From Candidatus Bipolaricaulota bacterium (GTDB lineage: Bacteria; Bipolaricaulota; Bipolaricaulia; Bipolaricaulales; Bipolaricaulaceae), in contig DQVA01000049.1 of NCBI GenBank assembly GCA_015661965.1, positions 1 to 5,253 on the forward strand: DNA of 5,253 nt, read 5' to 3'. Shown here piece after piece: positions 1 through 5,253 of the stretch. Position numbers and translations under genes: made by a program. Within the stretch, counting starts at the first letter, position 1. Each line of letters starts with the position of its first letter. Under the pieces are notes generated by a model. That model worked only from the letters and a program-made list of their open reading frames with translations, ran no database searches and had not been told where the DNA came from.

Positions 1-191
1 AGGGTGAACCGGAGCCGCAGATACTCCCCGGGGGCGTACACCTCCTTGTCCAAGCTCAAGGTGACCCGGATCTCGGGCTCAGCCGGCTGGGGGATGATCC
101 CCAGGGGGACGGTCCTTTCCTCCTGCCCCGCTCCCGCCAGCGGGAGGAGCAGTGCCAGCAGAAAAAGCCACCGCAAGCTGGATCGCCTCAA
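1..191 (-). CDS. Exported protein of unknown function, N-terminal part only (cut by left edge)
   Basis: An open frame of 63 codons runs from a TTG at 191-189 to the window edge. The first residues form a classic signal peptide: a basic start (R2, R3, R7), a hydrophobic core from about W8 to L18 rich in Leu, and an AGA cleavage motif at residues 19-21, so export across the membrane is expected. The mature part begins with a Gln/Glu stretch, then a Pro-rich linker (IIPQP at 32-36), then a strand-like segment ending in a DKEVYAPGEYLRLRF motif at 48-62. Y-x-PGE-x-L-x-L-x-F patterns are common at the start of beta-sandwich or DUF4384-like domains of secreted proteins, but too little is present to assign a family. 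The TTG start is chosen because its TTGA overlaps the sufU stop codon, matching the ATGA overlaps upstream, and an AAGGGG lies 11 bases before it. It is probably the last or a late gene of the suf transcript. Its role there is unknown. Confidence 0.72.
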   Translation of the reverse strand, partial: MRRSSLRWLFLLALLLPLAGAGQEERTVPLGIIPQPAEPEIRVTLSLDKEVYAPGEYLRLRFT

Positions 192-547
192 CGCGAGGAT
201 AGCCCCTTGCGCAGGGCGCGCAAGGGCAGCAATACGCAGTTGAGCCGGGTCTTTATCACCCCGCCCAACGCGGAGAGAAGCACTTCGTCCCCCCACCCCT
301 TGAGCTCGCACAGGGGCTTCCCCTTGATCATCTCGGTGAGCAAGGACGCGGCCGCCTGGGAGATGGCGCACCCCCGGCCGTCGAACCTGACGTCCTCCAC
401 TCGTCCGTCTCGCACCTTCAGCTGCACCCGCACCACGTCCCCGCACAGGGGGTTGGCCTCCACCACGTCCACGTCCGGGGCTTCCAGCCGCCCCTTGTTC
501 CTGGGGTTCCGCCAGTGCTCCAGGATCACCTCTTCGTAGGGGCTCAT
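188..547 (-). CDS. sufU: SufU-like zinc-dependent sulfur acceptor / Fe-S assembly protein, short form
   Basis: This 119-residue protein belongs to the IscU/SufU fold. SufU proteins bind zinc and take a persulfide from SufS for cluster building on SufB. The three conserved cysteines are visible in context: NPLCGD (C35 with D37), RGCAIS (C60) and RLNCVLL (C104); with D37 they match the family zinc ligands. Arg101, three residues before C104, matches the Arg seen in SufU, whereas IscU has LPPVK and a His just before its last Cys; neither IscU mark is present. The spacing from C60 to C104 is 44 residues, close to IscU and about 18 shorter than in Bacillus SufU, so the SufU-specific insertion is missing. 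The ATG at 547 is preferred to an in-frame GTG at 562 because it overlaps the sufS stop (ATGA) and is preceded by GGAAGGT at good spacing; the GTG lies inside that ribosome-binding site. The gene directly follows sufS, as expected for its partner. Confidence 0.9.
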   Translation of the reverse strand: MSPYEEVILEHWRNPRNKGRLEAPDVDVVEANPLCGDVVRVQLKVRDGRVEDVRFDGRGCAISQAAASLLTEMIKGKPLCELKGWGDEVLLSALGGVIKTRLNCVLLPLRALRKGLSSR

Positions 548-1764
548 CCCAGCACCTTCCACACCCGGTCTAGGGCCGCCAGGAAGGCGTCCACCTCCTC
601 CTGGGTATTGTAAAGGTAAAAGGAGGCACGGCAGCTGGCCGGGATATCGAGGAGCCGGTGCAGGGGCTGTGCGCAGTGATGCCCGGCCCGGATGGCGATC
701 CCCTCCTGGTCCAGCAGGGTCGCCACATCATGGGGGTGGACGCCTCGTAGGTTGAACGCCACCACTCCGCCCCGGGCCTCCGGGGCCGGGGGACCGTATA
801 CGGACACGTAGTCCCGCGCCAGCAGCCCCTCCAGGGCGCGGGCGGCGAGCCTCAGGTCGTGGCGGCGCACCTCCTCCATCCCCAAGGAGGAAAGGTAGTC
901 CACCGCCACCCCCAGTCCTATCGCCTGGGCAATGGGCGGGGTCCCGGCCTCGAACTTGTAGGGCACCTCGTTCCAGGTGGCCCGCTCGAGCCATACCTCC
1001 CGGATCATCTCCCCCCCCGTGAGGAAGGGGGGAAGCTCCTCCAGGAGTTCCCTGCGCCCCCACAGCACCCCGATCCCGGTGGGCCCCAGCATCTTGTGAC
1101 CGGAGAAGGCGACAAGATCCGCCCCCAGCTCCCGCACGTCCACCGGCAGGTGGGGCACGGATTGGGCGGCGTCCACGACCAGCACCGCCCCCACCCGGTG
1201 GGCGAGCTCCGCGATCTCGGGGATGGGGTTTATCGTGCCCAACACGTTGGACACGTGGGTCACCGCCACCACCTTGGCACGGCCCGTCACCCTGTCTGCC
1301 AGCTCGGCAAGGTCCAGCTCCCCCTCGGGCGTAATGCCCACCGGCACCAGCTTGGCCCCCTTCCGCCGGGCGAGCACCTGCCAGGGGATGAGGTTGGCGT
1401 GATGCTCCATCACCGTGACCACGATCTCGTCTCCGCCCTTCACCCGGGCTTCACCAAGCGAGTAAGCGACCAGGTTCAACGCCTCGGTGGTGCCGTGGGT
1501 GAACACGACCTCCTCCGGGGCCGCCCCGATGAAGCGGGCCACCTTGGCGCGTGCGCCCTCATAGAGGTCGGTGGCCGCGGCGGCGAGCTGATACAGGCCC
1601 CGGTGCACATTGGCATTGTGCTCCTGATAGAAGCGGGCTACCGCCTCGATCACCTGGCGGGGCTTCTGGCTGGTGGCCCCCGAATCCAGATAAACCAGCT
1701 GCTTCCCGTCGACCTTCCGCTCCAGGATGGGGAAGTCAGCCCGCACCGCCCTCACGTCGATCAT
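544..1764 (-). CDS. sufS: Cysteine desulfurase SufS (class V PLP aminotransferase fold)
   Basis: SufS removes sulfur from L-cysteine, giving alanine and an enzyme-bound persulfide, in the cytosol. The 406-residue length equals typical SufS. Visible landmarks are YLDSGATSQKP (25-35), NVHRG (52-56), THGTTEALN (89-97), MEHHANLIPW (119-128) around the PLP-stacking His, VVDAAQS (196-202) with the PLP-binding Asp198, SGHKMLGPTG (221-230) with the Schiff-base Lys224, and the active-site loop RAGHHCAQPL (359-368) with catalytic Cys364. The short loop around Cys364 is the group II (SufS) type rather than the NifS/IscS type. His345 in HPHDVA lies 19 residues before the catalytic Cys, where Bacillus SufS has the His that swaps for a SufU cysteine at zinc, so pairing with the downstream SufU is supported. 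The start ATG overlaps the sufB stop (ATGA) and the end overlaps sufU. The upstream GGGGGCGGT is a modest ribosome-binding site, so coupled translation is likely. Confidence 0.97.
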   Translation of the reverse strand: MIDVRAVRADFPILERKVDGKQLVYLDSGATSQKPRQVIEAVARFYQEHNANVHRGLYQLAAAATDLYEGARAKVARFIGAAPEEVVFTHGTTEALNLVAYSLGEARVKGGDEIVVTVMEHHANLIPWQVLARRKGAKLVPVGITPEGELDLAELADRVTGRAKVVAVTHVSNVLGTINPIPEIAELAHRVGAVLVVDAAQSVPHLPVDVRELGADLVAFSGHKMLGPTGIGVLWGRRELLEELPPFLTGGEMIREVWLERATWNEVPYKFEAGTPPIAQAIGLGVAVDYLSSLGMEEVRRHDLRLAARALEGLLARDYVSVYGPPAPEARGGVVAFNLRGVHPHDVATLLDQEGIAIRAGHHCAQPLHRLLDIPASCRASFYLYNTQEEVDAFLAALDRVWKVLG

Positions 1765-3101
1765 CCCACCGCCCCCTCGAAGGATATCTCCAACAGCCGT
1801 TTCAACTCCAAGGCGTACTCCAGGGGGATCTCCTTCAGGATGGGTGACACGAACCCGTTCACGATCAAGCTCAGCGCCTCCTGTTCCGTGAGCCCACGGG
1901 ACATGAGGTAGAACAGATGGTCTTTGGAGATCCGGCCCACGGTGGCCTCATGGGCGAGCTCCACTTCATCGTTCTCCGCGTCCAGGACCGGGATGGTCTC
2001 GGTCTTGGCCTGCGGGGACAGGAGCAAGGTGGAGCACTCCACGTGCCCCTTGGCCCCCCGGGCGTTTTTGGCCACGTACACCTTGCCCCGGAAGACGGCC
2101 TTGGCATCCCCTTGGATCACCGAGCGGGAGACGAGGCGGGAGCTGGTGTTGGGGGCCAGGTGCAGTGCCCGTGCCCCCACATCCAGGTACTGCCCGTCCC
2201 GGGCGAAGGTGAATCCCAGGTTCTCGGTGCTGGCCCCCGGCCCGGCCAGCACCGTGGTGGGGTAGAGCATGGTCACCTTGCTCCCAAGCGAGCCGGACAC
2301 CCAATCCACTCGGGCCCCGGCGTGAGCAACGGCCCGCTTGTTATTGAGGTTGTACACGTTTCTAGACCAGTTCTGGATGGTGGTGAACCGGACGTGGGCC
2401 CCCTCCTTGGCCACGATCTCCACCATGCCCGAGTGGAGGACGACCTTGGTGTAGCGGGGTGCCGAACACCCTTCGATGTAATGGACGGAACTTCCGGGCT
2501 CGGCCACGATCAGGGTATGCTCGAACTGCCCCACCCCTTGGGTTTGCATCCGGAAGTAGGCTTGCAGGGGGATTTCCACCTTCACCCCCTCGGGCACCCA
2601 CACGAAGGTCCCCCCGGACCATACCGCCCCGTGCAGGGCGGCAAACAGGTTGTCCGCGGGGGGGATGACCCGCATGAAGTGTTCCCGGACCAAGTCCGGG
2701 TGTTCCCGCACCGCCTCCTCCATGGGGAGGAAAAGCACCCCCTGGGTCCGCACATCCTTCAGAATGGAACGGTATACCACCTCGGAATCCACCTGGGCTC
2801 CCAGGCCGGCCAGGGCTTCCTTTTCCGCCTCCGGAAGCCCCAGGGCATCGAAGGTCTTTCTGATCTCCTCGGGCAGCTCGTCCCAGCTTGCCACCGGCTC
2901 TACCGACCGCAGGTAGTAGGAGATGTCGGCGAGGTCCACCTCCGACAGGTCCGGGCCGAACTTGGGCATGGGTAGCCGCTGGAAGATCTCCAGGGCCCGC
3001 AGGCGCAGCCGGAGCATCCAGTCCGGCTCCCCCTTCTCCCGGGAGATCTCCTCCACGACCTCCCGGGTGAGCCCCCGCTTGAGCGCCGTCTTCTCGTTCA
3101 T
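1761..3101 (-). CDS. sufB: Fe-S cluster assembly scaffold SufB
   Basis: SufB is the right-handed beta-helix scaffold on which SUF clusters are assembled; it works with SufC and usually a SufD paralogue. The 446 residues start with the SufB N-terminal motif (KGEPDWMLRLRLRALEIF, 23-40), then the beta-helix core: GGTFVWVPEGV (163-173), IPLQAYFR (177-184), HYIEGCSAP (207-215), TTIQNWSRNVYNLNNKRA (240-257) and GSKVTMLYP (273-281). The C-terminal domain has VECSTLLL (354-361) and AHEATVGRI (383-391). Cys356 and Glu385 match E. coli SufB Cys405 and Glu434, which are implicated in cluster assembly and sulfur relay. It is a little shorter than the E. coli protein (495 residues), mostly near the N-terminus. 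The stretch at 331-400 mixes SufB features with wording more usual in SufD (AVFRGKVYV, LLLSPQAKTETIP). No separate sufD lies in this operon. AAGGCGGT sits six bases before the ATG, which overlaps the sufC stop (ATGA). Confidence 0.97.
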   Translation of the reverse strand: MNEKTALKRGLTREVVEEISREKGEPDWMLRLRLRALEIFQRLPMPKFGPDLSEVDLADISYYLRSVEPVASWDELPEEIRKTFDALGLPEAEKEALAGLGAQVDSEVVYRSILKDVRTQGVLFLPMEEAVREHPDLVREHFMRVIPPADNLFAALHGAVWSGGTFVWVPEGVKVEIPLQAYFRMQTQGVGQFEHTLIVAEPGSSVHYIEGCSAPRYTKVVLHSGMVEIVAKEGAHVRFTTIQNWSRNVYNLNNKRAVAHAGARVDWVSGSLGSKVTMLYPTTVLAGPGASTENLGFTFARDGQYLDVGARALHLAPNTSSRLVSRSVIQGDAKAVFRGKVYVAKNARGAKGHVECSTLLLSPQAKTETIPVLDAENDEVELAHEATVGRISKDHLFYLMSRGLTEQEALSLIVNGFVSPILKEIPLEYALELKRLLEISFEGAVG

Positions 3102-3820
3102 CGCTGCACCGCCTTGAACCCCTCCACTTCGATGGTGCGGGCCAGCTCCGGCCCCCCGGTTTGGGTGATCCTGCCTTCGTTCAGCACGAACACCCGCGCC
3201 GGCGGGACGTGCTCCAGAACGCGGGGGTAGTGGGTGATGATCAGGACCGCGGTGCCGGCCGCGGCGAGTTCCCGGATGGCCCGGGCGATCACCTTGAAGG
3301 CGTCCACGTCCACCCCGGAGTCGGGCTCGTCCAGTAGCGCCACTTTGGGGCGGAGGAGCCAGGCCTGGAAGAGCTCGGCCCGCTTCTTCTCCCCGCCGGA
3401 GAAGCCCACGTTCAGCTCCCGGTCGGCGAGCTCATCCATGGACAGGTGCTTTATCGCTTTGGGATACAACTGTTGGAACTCGCAGAACCCGTGTCCTTGA
3501 TCCCCGCAAGCGAGGCGCATGAATTCCCGCAGCTTGACGCCTTCCACCTCCGGCGGGTACTGAAACGCCAAGAACAGCCCCCTTTTGGCCCGCTGGTCCG
3601 GGGGGAGGTGGGTGATGTCCTCCCCGGCGAGGAGGATCCGCCCGTGGGTGATCCGATAGTCGGGATGGCCGGCCAGGGCGAAGGCCAGGGTGGACTTCCC
3701 CGAGCCGTTGGGGCCCATGAGGGCGTGCACCTTCCCTTCCTCCAAGGCCAGCTCCACCCCGTTCAGGATGGGCTTGCCTTCCACGCTGACGTGCAGGTCT
3801 TGAGTTTCCAGTATCGCCAT
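3098..3820 (-). CDS. sufC: Fe-S cluster assembly ATPase SufC (ABC ATPase)
   Basis: SufC is a cytosolic ABC-type ATPase that dimerises on SufB (and SufD) and drives the shape change needed for cluster assembly; it is not a transporter. In its 240 residues the motifs appear in order: Walker A GPNGSGKST (36-44), Q-loop Gln87 in LAFQYPPEVEGV, the SufC-type signature NVGFSGGEKKRAE (137-149), Walker B VALLDEPDSGVD (160-171) with Asp164 and Glu165, and the switch His197 in IITHYPR. FSGGEKKR and DEPDSGVD are diagnostic of SufC among ABC proteins. The ATG at 3820 is chosen because MAILETQDLHV is the normal SufC N-terminus. The frame stays open far upstream, but that extension is antisense to gatB. The ribosome-binding site AAAAGGT is 12 bases from the ATG, rather far, and lies inside a palindrome. 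It is the first gene of the suf operon, with a likely promoter at 3878-3906. Confidence 0.97.
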   Translation of the reverse strand: MAILETQDLHVSVEGKPILNGVELALEEGKVHALMGPNGSGKSTLAFALAGHPDYRITHGRILLAGEDITHLPPDQRAKRGLFLAFQYPPEVEGVKLREFMRLACGDQGHGFCEFQQLYPKAIKHLSMDELADRELNVGFSGGEKKRAELFQAWLLRPKVALLDEPDSGVDVDAFKVIARAIRELAAAGTAVLIITHYPRVLEHVPPARVFVLNEGRITQTGGPELARTIEVEGFKAVQR

Positions 3821-3824
3821 GGGG

Positions 3825-3839
3825 AAAAGGTTACCTTTT
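3825..3839. promoter_or_regulatory. Perfect 7-1-7 palindrome in the sufC leader (possible operator)
   Basis: AAAAGGT, one central base, then ACCTTTT form a perfect inverted repeat. It lies about 30-46 bases downstream of the predicted suf transcription start and 5 bases before the sufC ATG, and its arm contains the only Shine-Dalgarno-like sequence of sufC. It could be a repressor site acting as a roadblock, or in RNA a six-pair stem with a three-base loop that hides the ribosome-binding site. The 7-1-7 geometry recalls Fur-type boxes, but the bases do not match the Fur consensus. Confidence 0.5.
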
Positions 3840-3866
3840 AGGTCCAGTTTTCTCAAGGGTGCCTGG

Positions 3867-3878
3867 CCGGGCTCCCGG
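3867..3878. repeat. GC-rich inverted repeat next to the suf -10 box
   Basis: CCGGG, two bases, CCCGG form a perfect 5-2-5 inverted repeat that covers the predicted suf start point and touches the -10 box. It may be a second protein site, but in such GC-rich DNA a repeat of this length can arise by chance. Confidence 0.3.
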
Positions 3879-3906
3879 TTATACTTCAATTCAGCATGGA
3901 CGTCAT
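3878..3906 (-). promoter_or_regulatory. Likely sigma-70-type promoter of the suf operon
   Basis: On the minus strand ATGACG (3906-3901; four of six matches to TTGACA) is followed after exactly 17 bases by TATAAC (3883-3878; five of six matches to TATAAT). Transcription would start near 3871, giving a leader of about 50 bases before the sufC ATG. The -35 box lies inside the first codons of gatB. This is a pattern match only; no start site has been measured. Confidence 0.55.
3880..3885 (+). promoter_or_regulatory. Candidate -10 box of gatB (TATACT)
   Basis: TATACT matches TATAAT at five of six positions and ends 10 bases before the gatB ATG. Transcription would then begin about four bases before the start codon or closer, so the mRNA would be nearly leaderless. 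No convincing -35 hexamer is found 15-19 bases upstream, and no extended TGn is present. The box shares TATA with the suf -10 on the other strand. Confidence 0.45.
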
Positions 3907-5253
3907 AATCGGCCTGGAGATACACGTGCAGCTCGCCACCCGTACCAAGCTGTTCTGCCGCTGCCGCGCCGACTACTTCGCCGCTGCCCCCAATACCCTT
4001 ACCTGCCCAGTGTGCCTGGGGATGCCCGGCGCCCTGCCCGTCCCCAACCACCGGGCGGTGGAATATGCCCTGCGGGTGGCCTTGGCCCTGGGAAGCGAGG
4101 TGCAGCTGCGATCGCACTTCGACCGCAAGAACTACTTCTACCCGGATCTCCCCAAGGGGTATCAGATCACCCAGCGGGCGGTGCCGTTGGCCACCGGGGG
4201 AAAGCTCTCCTTCCAGCTGGACGGGGAGGAGCGCAGCGTGCGCATCCGGGAGCTTCACATCGAGGAGGACGCGGGAAAGCTCATTCACACCCCGGCTGGG
4301 GCGCTGGTGGACATGAACCGCTGCGGGGTGCCACTGGTGGAGATCGTCACCGAGCCCGACCTCCGCTCCCCCCGGGAGGCGCGGGAGTTCCTGCGGACGC
4401 TTCGGACCCTGCTGCGGCACCTGGGGGTATCGAACGCCGACATGGAGAAGGGGGAGCTGAGGTGTGACGCCAACCTGTCCCTGTCCCGGGATGAGGAGCT
4501 GGGCACCAAGGTGGAGATCAAGAACCTGAACTCGTTCCGGGGGGTGGAGCGGGCATTGGCGAAGGCGGCTCAGGCCCAAGCGGAGTTGCTATCCCGGGGA
4601 GGGAGAGTAATGCAAGCCACCTACGGTTGGGACGAGGCCCGGGGGGAGTTGGTGCTGCAACGCCAGAAGGAGGAGGCCCACGACTACCGCTACTTCCCGG
4701 AGCCGGATCTGGTGCCCTTGGAGATCTCAGCGGAGCTCCTGGCCCGGGTGCGGCAGGAGATGCCGGAGCTACCCTGGGTCCGGCGGGACAGGTTCGTTAG
4801 GCAATACGAACTTTCCCCAAAAGACGCGGACGTCCTCCTGGCTGAGCCGGCGCTGGCGGACTACTTCGAACAGGTGGCGGCCGGGGTGGAAGACGGCCGG
4901 GAGGCGGCGAACTGGGTGCTTTCGGAGCTATTGCGGTACTGGCGGGAGGGGCCGCCGGTCCCGGCCCAGGAGTTCGCCCAGCTCATCCAGCGGGTGCGGC
5001 AGGGCAAGCTATCCCGCACCAACGCCAAGGAGGTGCTGGAGGAGGCGGTCAGTTCCGGGAAGTCCCTCTCGAAGCTCCTGGAGGGGCGGGCCCTGGAGCA
5101 GGTGTCCGACGAGGCGGAGCTCCGACGCCTGGCCCAGGAGGCGATCGCCGCCCATCCCCAGGCGGTGGCCGACTTCCGGGCGGGCAAGGCCCAGGCCCTG
5201 GGGTTCCTGGTGGGGCAGGTGATGCGGGCCACCCGCGGCCGCGCCGATGCCAG
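3896..5253 (+). CDS. gatB: Aspartyl/glutamyl-tRNA amidotransferase subunit B, missing only its C-terminal end (cut by right edge)
   Basis: GatB is the tRNA-binding and kinase subunit of GatCAB, which turns Glu-tRNA(Gln) or Asp-tRNA(Asn) into Gln-tRNA or Asn-tRNA, using ammonia from GatA. The frame is open for 452 codons to the window edge. Landmarks are VIIGLEIHVQL (3-13), a zinc-type cysteine set CRC (21-23) and CPVCLGMPGALPVPN (37-51), FDRKNYFYPDLPKGYQITQ (75-93), LHIEEDAGK (120-128), VDMNRCGVPLVEIVTEPD (138-155), GTKVEIKNLNSF and EEAHDYRYFPEPDLVPL. These cover the cradle domain; the helical and YqeY-like tail follows, with SRTNAKEVLEE and LGFLVGQVMRATRGRA near the edge. Compared with family lengths of about 475-480, only some 10-25 residues are missing. 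The ATG at 3896 is the first usable start; no other in-frame start lies between it and the -10 region. No Shine-Dalgarno sequence is visible. gatA and gatC are not adjacent on the upstream side. It is transcribed away from suf and has no evident functional link to it. Confidence 0.96.
   Translation, partial: MDVIIGLEIHVQLATRTKLFCRCRADYFAAAPNTLTCPVCLGMPGALPVPNHRAVEYALRVALALGSEVQLRSHFDRKNYFYPDLPKGYQITQRAVPLATGGKLSFQLDGEERSVRIRELHIEEDAGKLIHTPAGALVDMNRCGVPLVEIVTEPDLRSPREAREFLRTLRTLLRHLGVSNADMEKGELRCDANLSLSRDEELGTKVEIKNLNSFRGVERALAKAAQAQAELLSRGGRVMQATYGWDEARGELVLQRQKEEAHDYRYFPEPDLVPLEISAELLARVRQEMPELPWVRRDRFVRQYELSPKDADVLLAEPALADYFEQVAAGVEDGREAANWVLSELLRYWREGPPVPAQEFAQLIQRVRQGKLSRTNAKEVLEEAVSSGKSLSKLLEGRALEQVSDEAELRRLAQEAIAAHPQAVADFRAGKAQALGFLVGQVMRATRGRADA

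Larger units (their letters stand above)
3821..3895. promoter_or_regulatory. Divergent suf / gatB intergenic control region
   Basis: This 75-bp stretch is the only non-coding DNA in the window and separates the leftward suf operon from rightward gatB. It contains the sufC leader with a 7-1-7 palindrome, a GC-rich inverted repeat, and two overlapping -10 boxes facing opposite ways. All initiation signals for both units should lie here or in the first codons of gatB. Confidence 0.8.

Noticed and set aside
4..243. Plus-strand open frame of 79 codons at the left edge
   Set aside because: The opposite strand encodes a clear signal peptide and the end of sufU; this frame is Ser/Arg/Ala-rich shadow sequence.
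548..562. GTG at 562 as the sufU start
   Set aside because: It adds five non-conserved residues and lies within the GGAAGGT ribosome-binding site that serves the ATG at 547.
1011..1032. C8/G6 runs that could pair as a hairpin or cause slippage inside sufS
   Set aside because: They encode conserved SufS residues (PPF and the TGGEMI loop) and the frame is intact, so codon choice explains them.
859..1911. Plus-strand open frame of 350 codons
   Set aside because: It is antisense to sufS and the end of sufB. Its His/Gly/Pro/Leu-rich product resembles no family and is expected from GC-rich third positions on the other strand.
1917..2975. Plus-strand open frame of 352 codons
   Set aside because: It is antisense to most of sufB, with biased Gly/His/Pro composition and no recognisable motif.
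3859..4467. Plus-strand open frame of 202 codons within the gatB region
   Set aside because: It is a shifted frame over gatB; the gatB frame carries every conserved motif and stays open to the edge.
3821..4579. A 253-codon N-terminal extension of the sufC frame on the minus strand
   Set aside because: It runs antisense through conserved gatB codons, SufC already has its normal N-terminus at 3820, and the extension reads as Gly/Gln/His-rich shadow sequence.
4861..5232. Minus-strand open frame of 123 codons near the right edge
   Set aside because: It is antisense to the conserved GatB tail domain and its Ser/Arg-rich product shows no family motif.
1..5253. CRISPR array, tRNA, rRNA, insertion sequence or intrinsic terminator
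   Set aside because: No spaced direct repeats, cloverleaf, transposase motif or GC stem followed by a T-run was seen; apart from the 75-bp intergenic region the DNA is fully coding.

Overview
The window is a compact, GC-rich piece of a bacterial chromosome with two divergent transcription units around a 75-bp intergenic region (3821-3895). All five leftward genes and the one rightward gene can be read from the sequence; none looks broken, although the two end genes run off the window.

Leftward (minus strand) is an iron-sulfur cluster assembly operon in the order sufC (ATPase), sufB (scaffold), sufS (cysteine desulfurase), sufU (zinc-dependent sulfur acceptor), followed by the start of a gene for a small exported protein cut by the left edge. 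Every junction is a 4-base stop/start overlap: ATGA at sufC-sufB, sufB-sufS and sufS-sufU, and TTGA at sufU-exported protein. SufS would take sulfur from cysteine, SufU would accept the persulfide, and SufB with SufC would build the cluster. There is no sufD between these genes, and the C-terminal part of SufB carries some SufD-looking wording. SufU lacks the insertion usual in its family. The operon therefore looks like a reduced or early-branching SUF system.

Rightward (plus strand) is gatB, the tRNA-binding subunit of the Asp-tRNA(Asn)/Glu-tRNA(Gln) amidotransferase, complete except for roughly the last 10-25 residues. It has no visible Shine-Dalgarno sequence and sits just downstream of a TATACT box, so its mRNA may be (nearly) leaderless.

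The intergenic region holds two back-to-back -10 boxes that overlap in one GTTATACT element, and a perfect 7-1-7 palindrome between the suf promoter and the sufC start codon that overlaps the sufC ribosome-binding site. This is the most plausible regulatory site in the window.

The organism cannot be named with confidence. High GC, strong G/C third-position preference, tight gene overlaps, a possibly leaderless gatB and a SufD-less suf cluster suggest a thermophilic or deep-branching uncultivated bacterium (for example a Bipolaricaulota/Acetothermia or Deinococcus-Thermus-like lineage). That is inference only.
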